Shown here in pieces: positions 15,777 to 27,828 of a DNA stretch of 64,000 bases. The stretch's first letter is position 1. Every line of letters starts with the position of its first letter. Source of the DNA: Actinoplanes sp. SE50/110 (GTDB lineage: Bacteria; Actinomycetota; Actinomycetes; Mycobacteriales; Micromonosporaceae); assembly GCF_900119315.1 (NCBI RefSeq), contig NZ_LT827010.1:8116001-8180000 (forward strand). Reading direction: 5' to 3'. The notes beneath the pieces are model-generated. The model saw only the letters and a list, made by a program, of their open reading frames with translations, had not been told where the DNA came from and did no database searches. A program made the position numbers and the translations under genes.

Positions 15777-16808
15777 TCAGAGCGCGGCGGCGACGCGGTC
15801 GCCGACCTCGGCGGTACGCAGCGGCGCGCCCGGCGTGCGGGACGCGACCTCGGCCGCGACCGCCTCGGTTACTCGCCCGGCCTCGGCGTGCCGGCCCAGG
15901 TGCTCCAGCAGCAGGGCGGCGGAGAGGATCGCGGCGGCCGGATCGGCGATGCCCTTGCCGGCGATGTCCGGGGCGGAGCCGTGCACCGGCTCGAAGGTCG
16001 ACGGGTATTTCCGCTCGGGGTTGACCGAGCCGCTGGCCGCCATGCCGATGCCACCGGTGACCGCGGCGGCGATGTCGGTGAGGATGTCGCCGAACAGGTT
16101 GTCGGTGACGATCACGTCGTAGCGCTGCGGGTTGCTGACCATGAACATGCTGGCCGCGTCGATGTGCTGGTACTCCGTGGTGATCTCGGGGTACTCCGCG
16201 GCGACCGCGGCGAACGTGCGGGACCACAGGTTGCCGGCGTGGGTGAGCACGTTGGTCTTGTGCACCCAGGTGAGGTGGCGGCGTTCGCGGCGCTGGGCGC
16301 GCTGGAACGCGTCGCGGATGACCCGCTCGACGCCGTGCCGGGTGTTCAGGCTCTCCTCGGTGGCGATCTCGGCGGGGGTGTCCCGGTGCAGGACGCCGCC
16401 GGCGCCGACGTAGAGACCCTCGGTGCCCTCGCGGACCACGACCATGTCGATCTCGCCGGCTTTCACCCCGGCGAGCGGGCTGGTGGTGCCGGGCCAGAGC
16501 TTCGACGGGCGGAGGTTCACATACTGGTCGAAGTCGAACCGCAGCTTCAGCAGCAGGCCGCGCTCCAGGACGCCCGGCGGGACGCTCGGGTCGCCGATCG
16601 CGCCGAGCAGGATCGCGTCGTGGCCGGCCAGCTCGTCCTCGACGGCCCGCGGGAGGACCTCGCCGGTGCGGTGGTAGAGGCGGGCGCCCAGGTCGTACTC
16701 CTGGTAGTCGACTCCGGGGAGGACGGCGTCAATGACCTTGCGCGCCTGCGCGGTCACCTCGGTCCCGATGCCGTCGCCGGCCACGACCGCGATCCGCGCC
16801 ACGCTCAC
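15777..16808 (-). CDS. leuB: 3-isopropylmalate dehydrogenase
   Basis: The 343-residue NAD-dependent enzyme oxidises and decarboxylates 3-isopropylmalate to the keto acid precursor of leucine. Visible marks are GDGIGTEV at the N-terminus, [24 protein letters not shown], the active-site [13 protein letters not shown], the catalytic Lys in [31 protein letters not shown] and [14 protein letters not shown] for NAD. The GTG at 16808 has GGGGAG 7 nt upstream. The 5' leader appears unusually long, about 270 nt, with a strong hairpin. leuA, leuC and leuD are not in the window. Confidence 0.95.
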   Translation of the reverse strand: MSVARIAVVAGDGIGTEVTAQARKVIDAVLPGVDYQEYDLGARLYHRTGEVLPRAVEDELAGHDAILLGAIGDPSVPPGVLERGLLLKLRFDFDQYVNLRPSKLWPGTTSPLAGVKAGEIDMVVVREGTEGLYVGAGGVLHRDTPAEIATEESLNTRHGVERVIRDAFQRAQRRERRHLTWVHKTNVLTHAGNLWSRTFAAVAAEYPEITTEYQHIDAASMFMVSNPQRYDVIVTDNLFGDILTDIAAAVTGGIGMAASGSVNPERKYPSTFEPVHGSAPDIAGKGIADPAAAILSAALLLEHLGRHAEAGRVTEAVAAEVASRTPGAPLRTAEVGDRVAAAL

Positions 16809-16941
16809 GTCTGACTCCCCTGTCTCCGGCTGACCTGCCCACGTCCGGTTCAGCAACACACACGGTAACGCTGATTCCCGAACACCGGAACGAGAGTCCC
16901 ATCTTTTGAACTCTCGACCCGGTCGGCCACCCCGGAAGCGA

Positions 16942-16979
16942 ACAGCCCCCGGACCGCGGCAAACGGTCACGGGGGCTGT
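16942..16979 (-). promoter_or_regulatory. Extended hairpin in the leuB leader
   Basis: The stem is ACAGCCCCCG paired with CGGGGGCTGT, continued by GACCG with CGGTC across one unpaired base and a 7-nt loop. It lies in the presumed leuB 5' leader without a following T-run. The gap from 16809 to 17181 contains no convincing gene apart from this and the promoter-like pair. Confidence 0.45.
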
Positions 16980-17084
16980 GGCGACGATGACGCGTGGCTC
17001 GGTCCCGCCAGAAGGTGACCGCGCGGCCCGCGGCGAATCCCGTCACCCGAAGACAGGCCCACCCGAGACGTGCGGCTGGGGACA

Positions 17085-17114
17085 ACGCTAGCGATGCGGA
17101 CCAAAAACGCGCAA
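17085..17114 (-). promoter_or_regulatory. Candidate leuB promoter
   Basis: On the minus strand TTGCGC (17109-17114) and TAGCGT (17085-17090) are 18 bp apart. If used, transcription begins near 17078, about 270 nt before leuB. Confidence 0.4.
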
Positions 17115-17181
17115 GACGCATCCCCGCGTGTCGGCCCACGGTTTCTGCGCCCGGGGGCTCCGGTGATGGCACCATGCGCCG

Positions 17182-17550
17182 GTGAGTTTCGACCTAGTGG
17201 TGTGGGCGATGGACCCGGCGGCGGCGCCCGAACAGGTGCGCGCCGCCAATGCGCGGTGTGCCGAGGGCGTGCACCCGCAGCGCCCGGCCGACCCCCGCGT
17301 CGTCGCCTTCTACGACGCTTTGACCAGCAATTATCCGGATCGTGGGCCGCGCGCGACGGCGCCCGGCACGCCGTGGGCGAGCGCGCCGCTGCACGCCGCC
17401 GCGGACCACATCCAGATGCGGCTCGACGAGAACTGCCCGGACCAGGTGCTGGAGACGATCGAGCGGCTGGCCGCCGAGCTCAACCTCGACCTGCTCGACC
17501 TGCAGGACGGGACGGTCTACCCGCCGTTGCGCGCCACGCAGGTCCGCTGA
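17182..17550 (+). CDS. Small conserved-looking hypothetical protein
   Basis: The 122-residue product begins MSFDLVVWAMDPAAAPEQVRAANARC and ends LAAELNLDLLDLQDGTVYPPL. It has no signal peptide or membrane segment and looks like a compact alpha/beta cytoplasmic protein; the N-terminal DLVVW strand and the final DLLDLQDG strand recall small actinobacterial proteins of unknown role. The GTG at 17182 has no good ribosome site. It is convergent with serA, and a 7-bp hairpin (GCCGGCG/CGCCGGC, 17578-17596) separates them. I do not assign a function. Confidence 0.65.
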   Translation: MSFDLVVWAMDPAAAPEQVRAANARCAEGVHPQRPADPRVVAFYDALTSNYPDRGPRATAPGTPWASAPLHAAADHIQMRLDENCPDQVLETIERLAAELNLDLLDLQDGTVYPPLRATQVR

Positions 17551-17616
17551 CGGCGCGCCCGTCAGGGGCGGGGAAACGCCGGCGGACAGCGCCGGCCGGG
17601 ACCGGCGACGACGCGC

Positions 17617-19191
17617 TCAGGTGCCCCGCAGGTCCACCGAGACGGCACTGCTCGCGTCCACCGAAGCCGCCACCCGGGCCAGCAGCTCCGGCTCGACCGG
17701 GGAGTCGACCAGCAGCACCATCAGCGCCTCCCCGCCGGCCGCCTCCCGAGCCACCTGCATCGCCGCGATGTTCAGCCCGGCCGCGCCCAGGCCGGTGCCG
17801 ATCCGGCCGACCACGCCGGGCCGGTCCCGGTAGCGGACGAACAGCAGCACCCCGTCGGCCGGCAGGTCCAGCTCGAACCCGTCCACCCCGACCAGCTTCG
17901 TGCCGGCCCCGGCCACCGCGATGGTCCGCCCGTCGGCCAGCGCGCCGCGCACCACGATCAGGGCGGCGTGCTCGCCGGCGTCCTCCGACGTCGCCAGCTC
18001 CACCGCCACTCCCCGATCGGCGGCCAGCCGCGGCGCGTTCACGTAGGTGACCCGCTCGGCCACCACCGAGGCGAACAGGCCCTTCATGGTGGCCAGCTGC
18101 AGCACCTCGACGTCGTGCGTGGCCACCTCGCCGCGCACGTCCACGGTGACCCGGGCGGCCACCCCACCGGCCACCGCGGTGAACACCCGGCCCAGCTTCT
18201 CGGCCAGCGGCAGCAGCGGGCGCACGTCCTCGTCGACCGCCCCGCCGGCCCGCACGTTGACCGCCTCCGGGACGAACTCGCCGCGCAGCGCCAGCCGCAC
18301 GCTCTGCGCCACCGCCAGCCCGGCCTTGTCCTGCGCCTCGGCCGTGGACGCGCCCAGGTGCGGGGTGACCGTCACGCTGTCGAAGCCGAACAGCGGGGAG
18401 GTGGTGAGCGGTTCGGTCTCGAAGACGTCCAGGCCGGCGCCGGCCACCCGGCCGTCCGCGATCGCGTCGGCCAGCGCGCGCTCGTCGACCAGGCCGCCGC
18501 GGGCCGCGTTCACGATCCGCACGCCGGGCTTGACCGTGGCGAGTTCCTTCTCGCCGATCAGCCCCAGCGTCTCGGGAGTGCGGGGCAGGTGCACCGAGAC
18601 GAAATCACTCTCCCGGAGGAGCTCCTCCAGGGTGACCAGGCGGACGCCGAGCTGCGCGGCGCGGGCCGGCTGCACATACGGGTCGTAGGCGATCACGGTG
18701 GTGCCGAACGCGGCCATCCGCTGGGCCACCAGCACGCCGATCCGGCCCAGACCGACCACGCCGACGGTCTTGCCGAACACCTCCACCCCGGTGAACTTCG
18801 CGCGCTGCCACCGACCCGCCTTGAGGGCGGCGCTGGCGGTCGCGGTGTGCCGGGCGGTGCACAGCAGCAGGGCCACCGCCTGCTCCGCCGCCGAGATGAT
18901 GTTGCTGGTCGGCGCGTTGACCACCATCACCCCGTGAGCGGTCGCGGCGGCGATGTCGACGTTGTCCAGCCCCACGCCGGCGCGCGCCACCACACGCAGA
19001 TGCGGACCGTGTTCCAGGGCCTCGGCATCGATCCGCGTCGCACTCCGGACGATCACCGCCTCGGCCTCTCGCAGGGCGTCGAGCAGCACCGACCGATCCG
19101 TGCCGTCCACCGCACGGACCTCGAAATCCGTGGCGAGAACATCGATTGCGGCCGGGGCCAATTCCTCGGTTACCAGGACAATGGAAGTCAC
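17617..19191 (-). CDS. serA: D-3-phosphoglycerate dehydrogenase
   Basis: The 524-residue enzyme starts serine synthesis by oxidising 3-phosphoglycerate with NAD. VVGLGRIGVLVAQRMAAFG (about residue 150) is the NAD-binding fold, NAARGGLVDE and the catalytic HLGAST follow near 230-290, and the C-terminal third holds the intervening domain plus an ACT domain (VGRIGTGLGAAGLNIAAMQVARE), which probably binds serine for feedback control. This long form is the M. tuberculosis type. The GTG at 19191 is preceded by GGTGGAGG. It sits between leuB and ilvC as in mycobacteria, but a terminator separates it from ilvC. Confidence 0.95.
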   Translation of the reverse strand: MTSIVLVTEELAPAAIDVLATDFEVRAVDGTDRSVLLDALREAEAVIVRSATRIDAEALEHGPHLRVVARAGVGLDNVDIAAATAHGVMVVNAPTSNIISAAEQAVALLLCTARHTATASAALKAGRWQRAKFTGVEVFGKTVGVVGLGRIGVLVAQRMAAFGTTVIAYDPYVQPARAAQLGVRLVTLEELLRESDFVSVHLPRTPETLGLIGEKELATVKPGVRIVNAARGGLVDERALADAIADGRVAGAGLDVFETEPLTTSPLFGFDSVTVTPHLGASTAEAQDKAGLAVAQSVRLALRGEFVPEAVNVRAGGAVDEDVRPLLPLAEKLGRVFTAVAGGVAARVTVDVRGEVATHDVEVLQLATMKGLFASVVAERVTYVNAPRLAADRGVAVELATSEDAGEHAALIVVRGALADGRTIAVAGAGTKLVGVDGFELDLPADGVLLFVRYRDRPGVVGRIGTGLGAAGLNIAAMQVAREAAGGEALMVLLVDSPVEPELLARVAASVDASSAVSVDLRGT

Positions 19192-19439
19192 CAAGCCTCC
19201 ACCCAACTCGCTGGCATAGACGAGATTAGATGGTACGGCGTTTTCCGCGACCCGCCGTGCGCCGTTCGAGCCGCACCGGGTTTTCGGTGACCACCCACGG
19301 GCAGTGAAGGGCCGCGGTGATCGTTGTGGACGCGCCAGCGGCCAGATCGCCGTGGCCCGGCCCGCGCGGGAGCATGCGATCTGCACCCCGCTGGACCTGC
19401 GTATATGAGGAATTCGACGTTGATTTCGGGCAGGAAAAA

Positions 19440-19465
19440 GCGCCTGGCCGCAATCGACCAGGCGC
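19440..19465 (-). terminator. Intrinsic terminator after ilvC
   Basis: On the minus strand GCGCCTGG and CCAGGCGC form an exact 8-bp stem around a 10-nt loop, followed at once by TTTTT. It lies 12 bp past the ilvC stop and closes the ilvB-ilvH-ilvC operon. Confidence 0.9.
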
Positions 19466-19477
19466 CCTTTCGTCCGA

Positions 19478-21037
<1,560 letters not shown>

Positions 21038-21038
<1 letters not shown>

Positions 21039-22867
21039 CAGAGGTCGTCCTCTTCGAACGTGGGACGCACGTCCCGGGCGAACATGATCTCGTCGTTGCT
21101 GGTGCCGGCCGCCACCATCGGCCAGACCATGGCGTCCTTGCCGACCGTGAAGTCGATGACCACCGGCGCGTCGTTGATCTCCATGGCCTGCTGGATGACC
21201 TTGTCGACGTCGTCCTTCGACTCGCAGCGCAGGCCGATGCAGCCGAGCGCCTCGGCCAGCTTCACGAAGTCCGGGATGCGGTGCTTGTGGGTGCCCAGCT
21301 CGGTGTTCGAGTAGCGGCCGTCGTAGAACAGGGTCTGCCACTGCCGGACCATGCCCAGGTTGCCGTTGTTGATCACGGCGACCTTGATCGGGATGCCCTC
21401 CAGCGCGCAGGTGGCGAGCTCCTGGTTGGTCATCTGGAAGCAGCCGTCGCCGTCGATCGCCCAGACCTGGGTGTCCGGCTGGGCCACCTTGGCGCCCATC
21501 GCGGCCGGCACCGCGTAGCCCATGGTGCCGGCGCCGCCCGAGTTGAGCCAGGTGCCCGGCTTCTCGTACCGGATGAACTGAGACGCCCACATCTGGTGCT
21601 GGCCGACGCCGGCGCAGTAGATCGCGTCGGGGCCGACCAGCGCGCCGATCCGCTCGATCACGTACTGCGGGGCGAGGGTGCCGTCGGTCGGCTCGTCGTA
21701 ACCCAGCGGGTACCGCTCGCGGATGTCGTTGAGCGTGGCCCACCAGGCCGGGTACTGCTCGACGCCGCCGGCGGTGGCCGACACCGCGGCGATCAGCTCG
21801 TCGATCACGTGCCGGGCGTCGCCGACGATCGGGACGTCGGCGTGCCGGTTCTTGCCGATCTCGGCCGGGTCGATGTCGGCGTGCACCACCTTGGCGTCCG
21901 GCGCGAACGAGTCCAGCTTGCCGGTCACCCGGTCGTCGAACCGGGCGCCCAGGGTGACCAGCAGGTCCGCCTTCTGCAGGGCGTAGACCGCAGGCACCGT
22001 ACCGTGCATGCCGGGCATGCCCAGGTGCTGCGGGTGCGAGTCGGGGAACGCGCCGAGCGCCATCAGCGTGGTGACCACCGGCATGCCGGTCAGCTCGGCC
22101 AGCTTGCGCAGCCCGTCGGTGGCGCCGGCCTTGAGCACGCCGCCGCCGACATAGAGCACCGGGCGCTTGGCCTGGGCGATCAGCCGGGCCGCCTCACGGA
22201 TCTGCTTGCCGTGCGGGTGCAGGGTCGGCCGGTAACCGGGCAGGTCCAGGGTCGGCGGCCAGGTGAACGTGGTCTGCTGCTGCAGCACGTCCTTGGGGAT
22301 GTCGACCAGGACCGGGCCGGGTCGGCCGGTGGCCGCCAGGTGGAACGCCTCGGCCACGATCCGGGGCAGCTCCTCGGCGGTCTGCACGAGGAAGTTGTGC
22401 TTGGTGATCGGCAGCGTGATGCCCTGGATGTCCGCCTCCTGGAAGGCGTCGGTGCCGATCGACGGGCGGGCCACCTGGCCGGTGATCGCGACGATCGGGA
22501 CCGAGTCCATGTACGCGTCGGCGATCGGGGTGACCAGGTTCGTCGCACCCGGGCCGCTGGTCGCGATGCACACCCCGACCTTGCCGGTGGCCTGCGCGTA
22601 ACCGGTCGCCGCGTGGCCCGCGCCCTGCTCGTGCCGGACCAGGATGTGCCGGACCTTCGAGTCGAACAGCGGGTCGTAGGCCGGCAGGATCGCCCCGCCC
22701 GGAATGCCGAACGCGACCTCGACGCCGAGCGCCTCGAGCGACCGGACGAGCGCGCCGGCGCCCGTGGTCGCTACCGGAGCGGTCGAGGCCGGGGCGGTGT
22801 TCACGGCCGCCGCGACGGTGGCCGGCGTGGCTCGGTGGGCGAGGGACTCGGGCGTGGGTCTCGTCAT
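21038..22867 (-). CDS. ilvB: Acetolactate synthase catalytic subunit
   Basis: The 609-residue thiamine-diphosphate enzyme condenses two pyruvates, or pyruvate and 2-oxobutyrate, as the common step to valine, leucine and isoleucine. [17 protein letters not shown] and [10 protein letters not shown] give the catalytic Glu region near residue 75; [39 protein letters not shown] is the ThDP/Mg site. The first 35 residues are an Ala/Thr-rich extension. The ATG at 22867 follows AAAAGG by about 10 nt. Upstream lie a leader peptide, a hairpin and a terminator, so transcription is probably attenuated by branched-chain aminoacyl-tRNA supply. Confidence 0.97.
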
Positions 22868-22910
22868 GGCATTAGACCTTTTCGGGTTTGGCGTCCGGTA
22901 CTGGAGCAAC

Positions 22911-22972
22911 AAAAAAGGTCCTCGTGCGAATGCACGGGACCTAGCGCACCCTCCTCGTGAGGAGTGGTGCGC
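22911..22972 (-). terminator. ilvB attenuator: leader hairpin plus terminator
   Basis: On the minus strand a long hairpin (GCGCACC with GGTGCGC, continued by CTCCT with AGGAG; 22944-22972) begins right after the leader stop. It is followed by a terminator: GGTCC-CGTGC, loop ATTC, GCACG-A-GGACC, then TTTTTT (22911-22941). The gap from terminator to the ilvB ATG is 43 bp. Confidence 0.85.
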
Positions 22973-23002
22973 TTAGAGAAGTACTCGGGACGCGAAGCAC
23001 AT
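22973..23002 (-). CDS. ilvB leader peptide
   Basis: A nine-codon ORF reads MCFASRVLL and stops at TAA. The last three sense codons are Val-Leu-Leu, so a ribosome short of these tRNAs would stall at the base of the following hairpin. The ATG lies only 4 nt beyond the TAG of the upstream GGDEF-EAL gene, and the AAGG of that stop region can serve as ribosome site unless the transcript is leaderless. Confidence 0.75.
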   Translation of the reverse strand: MCFASRVLL

Positions 23003-23006
23003 GCGA

Positions 23007-25394
23007 CTAACCTTGCCCCATCTCACGGCCTGAGTCAACTGATCCCACATTTTGATCATCGAGTTGATCGGCGACCCGCGCCGCGAACTCCGGATCGGTC
23101 GGCAGCAACGCTCTGAGCTGCCGCATTCCCGGGCCGAGGCGGACCACCTGGCTGCGCGCCGCCGCATTCTTCGGCGGGCCGGAACGCGGCGCCGGCAGTG
23201 GCCGCGGACCGCTCGGCCGCATGGTGCGCAGCCGCGACTCGAAGTGCTCGGCCGGCACCCCCCAGCCGAACAGCGAGCCCTGGCCGAGCCGGCAGCCGGC
23301 CTCCTCCACCACCTCGCGCTGGGCCGGCGTGCCGATCCCCTCGGCCAGCACCTCCAGCCCCAGCCGGTGCCCCAGCCGGACCACCACGTCGACCAGCGGC
23401 GCCGCCGTGCCGGTCCGCGACTCCGGCTCGGCCACCAGCGCGTGGTCGATCTTCAGGATGTCCACCGGCAGGGTGCGCAGCTGGGTGAGCGACGAATAGC
23501 CGGCACCGAAGTCGTCCAGCGCGATCCGCACCCCGGTCGCGCGCAGCTCGGCCAGCCGGCGGACCAGCTCCTCCATGTCGGTGGCGACCGCGTGCTCGGT
23601 CACCTCCAGCACCAGCCGCTGCGGCGGGACACCCAGGTCGGCCAGGATCTCGGCGACCTGCCCGGCGTAGTCGGCGTTGTGCAGTTCCTTGGGCGACAGG
23701 TTCACCGACATCCAGATGTCGTGCCCGGCGGCCAGCCAGTCGGCGAGCTGCCGGCAGGCGTTCTCCAGCACCCAGGCGCCGATCCGGTTGATCAACCCGG
23801 ACTCCTCGGCCACCGGGATGAACTCGTCCGGGCGGACCGGTCCCAGCTCCGGGTGCGTCCAGCGGAGCAGCGCCTCGGCGCCCACCGGGCGCATCGACGG
23901 CAACGCCACCACCGGTTGGAAGACCAGCCGCAGCTGATCGCGGTCGATCGCGTGGCGCAGCTCGCCGGTCAGCGTGCCGCGCCGGCGCAGCAGCTCGTCG
24001 TACCCCGCCTGGTACTGCTCGACCCGGTTCTTGCCGCGCTGCTTGGCGTAGCGCAGCGCCAGGTCGGCGTCGTGCAGCAGCTCACCGGTGCTGGCCACGC
24101 CGACGCTCGCGGACAGGAAGATCTGACCGCCGTCCACCTCGTAGGGCTCGCCCAGCACGGCCAGCAGCCGGTGCGCGGCCAGCACCGCCTCCTCCGGCTC
24201 GGCGCGCATCAGCACCGCGAACTCGTCGCCGCCCAGCCGGGCCGCCACGTCACCGGTCAGCAGGTTGCGCTTGAGCCGGGCGCCGACCTCGGCCAGCACC
24301 GCGTCACCGACGTCGTGCCCGCGCAGGTCGTTGACCGTCTTGAAGCCGTCCATGTCGATGCCGATCAGGGCTCTGCACCGGTCGCCCTCCCGGAGCGCCA
24401 GCTGCAGGCCGCGCCGGTTCGCCAGGCCGGTCAGCGGATCGGTGTGCGCCAGGTCGCGGAAGTGCTTCTCCCGCTGGCGCAGCTGGACCGTGTAGCGCCG
24501 GACGTCGTCCAGGGCCAGGAACTGCCGTGCGACCAGGGCCAGGCCCTCCACGCTGAGGCCGAAATAGCCGTACGCGTCGAGCGTCCCGCCGCGCGTCAGG
24601 TGATAGCCGAGCGCGCCGACCACGCCGATCATCGGAACCACCGCGTACGCCCCGCCGCGCTCCAGCACGTCGCCGGTCACCCGCACCGGCCGGTCGGCGG
24701 CCCGCACCGCGCCGGCGATCAGGAACAGCCCGGCGCTGAGCAGCAGCACCGAGCTCAGCACCAGCTCGTCACCCCGCCGGCAGACACCGCTGGACACCCC
24801 GGCCGAGGCCGCGGCGGTCAGGCTCACCCCGGCGCCCACCCACACGCTGTGCCGCCGCGGCCGGTGCGCGTGCAGGGCCAGCACCCCGGTCAGGCCCAGG
24901 CCGGCCACCGCCAGCCCGGCCGGCAGGATCACCGCGACGCACTCGTAGGGCGTGGCGGCGCCCAGCAGGTGGGTCGGGCGGACGATCAGCACCCAGCCGA
25001 CGAACCAGACCGCGGCCGCGATCACCAGCCCGTCCAGCACGTGCCGCAGCGCGGCGGCCGGGCCGCGGGCCGCGCCGGGCAGCGCCACCGTGCCGGCCAG
25101 CAGGGTCAGCGTGCCGCATCCCATGCCGATCGCCATCAGCGTGGCCAGCGTCCGGCTGGCCAGGCCGTGGTGGTGCTCGGTGAGCAGCGCGGTGGCCATC
25201 CCGGCCAGGGCGGCCGCGGTGATCAGCGCGCCACCGCCGGCGAGCAGCAGGTGGGCCCGGCGGGCGTCCCCGGTGTGGCGGCGGCCGGAGCGCCCGAGCA
25301 GGGCGACCGCCGGGACGGCGGCCAGCAGGCCCGCGAGGCCCGCCAGCTCCATACCGGACGGTGAGTGCACGCTGCCACTCTGCCGGATCTTCAT
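23007..25394 (-). CDS. Membrane-bound GGDEF-EAL c-di-GMP protein
   Basis: The 795-residue protein has an N-terminal region of about 300 residues with roughly nine hydrophobic helices, then GGDEF (about 315-480) and EAL (about 490-740). The cyclase half is intact: [20 protein letters not shown] and [10 protein letters not shown]. The phosphodiesterase half keeps all metal and catalytic residues I can place: [52 protein letters not shown] and [13 protein letters not shown]. It may therefore make and break c-di-GMP, switched by the membrane domain. A 50-residue Pro/Arg-rich tail ends the protein. It is divergent from ilvD, and its last codons carry the ilvB promoter. Confidence 0.93.
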   Translation of the reverse strand: MKIRQSGSVHSPSGMELAGLAGLLAAVPAVALLGRSGRRHTGDARRAHLLLAGGGALITAAALAGMATALLTEHHHGLASRTLATLMAIGMGCGTLTLLAGTVALPGAARGPAAALRHVLDGLVIAAAVWFVGWVLIVRPTHLLGAATPYECVAVILPAGLAVAGLGLTGVLALHAHRPRRHSVWVGAGVSLTAAASAGVSSGVCRRGDELVLSSVLLLSAGLFLIAGAVRAADRPVRVTGDVLERGGAYAVVPMIGVVGALGYHLTRGGTLDAYGYFGLSVEGLALVARQFLALDDVRRYTVQLRQREKHFRDLAHTDPLTGLANRRGLQLALREGDRCRALIGIDMDGFKTVNDLRGHDVGDAVLAEVGARLKRNLLTGDVAARLGGDEFAVLMRAEPEEAVLAAHRLLAVLGEPYEVDGGQIFLSASVGVASTGELLHDADLALRYAKQRGKNRVEQYQAGYDELLRRRGTLTGELRHAIDRDQLRLVFQPVVALPSMRPVGAEALLRWTHPELGPVRPDEFIPVAEESGLINRIGAWVLENACRQLADWLAAGHDIWMSVNLSPKELHNADYAGQVAEILADLGVPPQRLVLEVTEHAVATDMEELVRRLAELRATGVRIALDDFGAGYSSLTQLRTLPVDILKIDHALVAEPESRTGTAAPLVDVVVRLGHRLGLEVLAEGIGTPAQREVVEEAGCRLGQGSLFGWGVPAEHFESRLRTMRPSGPRPLPAPRSGPPKNAAARSQVVRLGPGMRQLRALLPTDPEFAARVADQLDDQNVGSVDSGREMGQG
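23010..23038 (-). promoter_or_regulatory. Candidate ilvB promoter inside the 3' end of the upstream gene
   Basis: On the minus strand TTGACT (23033-23038) and CAAGGT (23010-23015) are 17 bp apart. The -10 box ends 7 nt before the leader ATG, so transcription could begin at or next to that ATG and the leader peptide would be read from a leaderless mRNA. Confidence 0.5.
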
Positions 25395-25471
25395 CGATCA
25401 CGGAAGGGTTCGCGTCCCGCGCTGTGGACGTCGCTGGCCGTCGCGGCCCTGCTCGGTGGCACTATGGGGAA

Positions 25472-27319
25472 ATGCCTGAGCTGCGCTCCCGGACCTCGAC
25501 CCACGGTCGGACGATGGCCGGTGCCCGCGCCCTGTGGCGCGCCACCGGCATGACCGACGACGACTTCGGCAAGCCGATCGTCGCCATCGCCAACAGCTAC
25601 ACCCAGTTCGTACCCGGGCATGTGCACCTCAAGGACCTCGGCGGCCTGGTCGCCGAGTCGATCGCCGCGGCCGGCGGCGTCGGCCGCGAGTTCAACACGA
25701 TCGCGGTCGACGACGGCATCGCGATGGGTCACGGCGGCATGCTCTACTCGCTGCCCAGCCGCGAGCTGATCGCCGACGCGGTGGAGTACATGGTGAACGC
25801 GCACTGCGCCGACGCCCTGGTCTGCATCTCGAACTGCGACAAGATCACCCCCGGCATGCTGATCGCCGCGCTGCGGCTCAACATCCCCACGGTGTTCGTC
25901 TCCGGTGGCCCGATGGAGGCCGGCAAGACGGTCGCCATCGAGGGCATCGTCCACGAGAAGCTGGACCTGGTCGACGCGATGAGCGCCGCCGCCAACGACA
26001 ACGTCACCGACGCCCAGCTGGACACCATCGAGCGGTCGGCCTGCCCGACCTGCGGCTCTTGCTCCGGCATGTTCACCGCCAACTCGATGAACTGCCTGAC
26101 CGAGGCGATCGGCCTGTCCCTGCCCGGCAACGGCTCCACGCTGGCCACGCACGCCTCACGCAAGGCGCTGTTCACCGAGGCCGGCCGGCTGATCGTGCAG
26201 ATCGCCAAGGAGTACTACGAGAAGGACGACGCGTCGGTGCTGCCCCGCTCGATCGCCAGCCGGGACGCGTTCGAGAACGCGGTCGCGCTGGACGTGGCGA
26301 TGGGCGGCTCCACCAACACGGTGCTGCACCTGCTGGCCGCCGCCCGGGAGGCGGAGATCGACTTCAGCGTCGCGGACATCGACGCGATCTCCCGTCGGGT
26401 GCCCTGCCTGTCGAAGGTCGCACCGAACAGCCCGAAATACCACATGGAGGACGTGCACCGGGCCGGTGGCATCCCCGCGCTGCTCGGCGAGCTGCACCGC
26501 GGCGGCTCCCTGAAGACGAACGTCCGCGCCGTGCACGCTCCGTCCCTGGACGCCTGGCTCACCGACTGGGACATCCGCGGCGGGTCGCCCACCCCCGAGG
26601 CGCTGGAGCTGTTCCACGCCGCCCCCGGCGGGGTGCGCACCACCGAGCCGTTCAGCACCACCAACCGCTGGGCCACCCTGGACACCGACGCGGCCGCGGG
26701 CTGCATCCGGTCCGTCGAACACGCGTACACCGTCGACGGCGGCCTCGCCATCCTCTTCGGCAACCTCGCCCCGGACGGCTGCGTCGTCAAGACCGCCGGC
26801 GTCGACGAGTCCATCTGGAAATTCACCGGCCCGGCCCGGGTCTACGAATCCCAGGACGACGCGGTCACCGGCATCCTCGGCAAGGAGGTCGTCGCCGGCG
26901 ACGTCGTGATCATCCGCTACGAGGGTCCGCGTGGCGGTCCCGGCATGCAGGAGATGCTGTACCCGACGTCCTTCCTCAAGGGCCGCGGCCTCGGCAAGGC
27001 GTGCGCGCTGATCACCGACGGCCGCTTCTCCGGCGGCACCTCCGGCCTGTCCATCGGCCACGTCTCCCCGGAAGCGGCCGGCGGCGGACTGATCGCACTG
27101 GTCCAGACCGGCGACGAGATCACGATCGACATCCCGGGGCGGAGCATCACCCTGAACGTCGACGACGAGACGCTGGCGCAGCGGCGGCACCAGGAGGAAC
27201 GGCGGCCCAAGCCGTACTCGCCGGTCGACCGTCAGCGGCCGGTTTCGGCGGCGCTGCGCGCCTACGCATCGATGGCGACCAGCGCGAGCGACGGCGCTTA
27301 CCGGCGGGTTCCGGAATAG
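25472..27319 (+). CDS. ilvD: Dihydroxy-acid dehydratase
   Basis: The 615-residue iron-sulfur enzyme dehydrates dihydroxyisovalerate and dihydroxymethylvalerate to the keto acids used by IlvE. Cluster cysteines are visible in [12 protein letters not shown] near residue 125 and [19 protein letters not shown] near 190; [12 protein letters not shown] and [26 protein letters not shown] are family blocks. [22 protein letters not shown] is the usual N-terminus. CACTAT ends just 6 nt before the ATG and GGGGA is too close for a ribosome site, so a leaderless mRNA is likely. It is divergent from the c-di-GMP gene and apart from the ilvB operon. Confidence 0.96.
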   Translation: MPELRSRTSTHGRTMAGARALWRATGMTDDDFGKPIVAIANSYTQFVPGHVHLKDLGGLVAESIAAAGGVGREFNTIAVDDGIAMGHGGMLYSLPSRELIADAVEYMVNAHCADALVCISNCDKITPGMLIAALRLNIPTVFVSGGPMEAGKTVAIEGIVHEKLDLVDAMSAAANDNVTDAQLDTIERSACPTCGSCSGMFTANSMNCLTEAIGLSLPGNGSTLATHASRKALFTEAGRLIVQIAKEYYEKDDASVLPRSIASRDAFENAVALDVAMGGSTNTVLHLLAAAREAEIDFSVADIDAISRRVPCLSKVAPNSPKYHMEDVHRAGGIPALLGELHRGGSLKTNVRAVHAPSLDAWLTDWDIRGGSPTPEALELFHAAPGGVRTTEPFSTTNRWATLDTDAAAGCIRSVEHAYTVDGGLAILFGNLAPDGCVVKTAGVDESIWKFTGPARVYESQDDAVTGILGKEVVAGDVVIIRYEGPRGGPGMQEMLYPTSFLKGRGLGKACALITDGRFSGGTSGLSIGHVSPEAAGGGLIALVQTGDEITIDIPGRSITLNVDDETLAQRRHQEERRPKPYSPVDRQRPVSAALRAYASMATSASDGAYRRVPE

Positions 27320-27336
27320 TTCCCACGGTGGCGATC

Positions 27337-27366
27337 ATGGCGGCTCGGGGCTTCCCGGGCCGCCAT
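27337..27366 (+). terminator. Terminator after ilvD
   Basis: ATGGCGGCTCGGG pairs with CCCGGGCCGCCAT over 13 bp with one G-T pair and loop GCTT, followed by TCTCCCC. It begins 18 bp after the ilvD stop. Confidence 0.8.
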
Positions 27367-27772
27367 TCTCCCCGGCCGCGGAAGGCCGCCTCCTCGACGA
27401 GCGACATTGCCTTCTCCGCCACGCGACAGGGCTGGGGAACGACGCTGAAACCAACATCGAAGATCGATAGCGAAGATCTTGATGTCATGCGCTGCGGCCG
27501 ATAACCGATCGTCGCCCATCGGGGGCGAGTGGGCACGGCGATTTGGCCGCTGGCGCGTCCAGGACAATCGCCGCACCCTTCCACATCCGCGGTTGGTCAC
27601 GGAAACCCGCTGAATGCTCCGGCCACCGCGCCCTTGGTGCCCGCGGGCTGCCCGGGACCGGGTGTTGGAGTTGACCTTGGAGTTCGCTTCGGTGGTGGCG
27701 GAGGCGCCGGCGCAGCGCTGCCGACGGTGTCGGGGCATTCTGATGGTTGGCGAAGGGGGTCGCTCAGGCCGC
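27367..27772. other. Gap with a weak zinc-ribbon-like open frame
   Basis: On the plus strand a GTG near 27662 opens VLELTLEFASVVAEAPAQRC followed by RRCRGILMVG, which has a CxxC pair and coding-like bias, then drifts into Gly/Arg-rich sequence that runs over the next terminator. It has no ribosome site. It could be a remnant; I do not call it a gene. Nothing else stands out. Confidence 0.4.
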
Positions 27773-27802
27773 GAGGCCGGCCCCGGTGCGGGTGCCGGCC
27801 TC
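27773..27802 (-). terminator. Terminator after the peroxidase gene
   Basis: GAGGCCGGC and GCCGGCCTC form an exact 9-bp stem around a 12-nt loop, 26 bp beyond the stop of the large minus-strand gene. No T-run follows. Confidence 0.6.
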
Positions 27803-27828
27803 ACGGTGATTCTGCGTAATGCGCCGGG

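Noticed and set aside
19189-19218. Nine-codon ORF MPASWVEAW overlapping the serA start
   Set aside because: It has no serine run and no hairpin follows; the overlap with GGAGG is probably chance.
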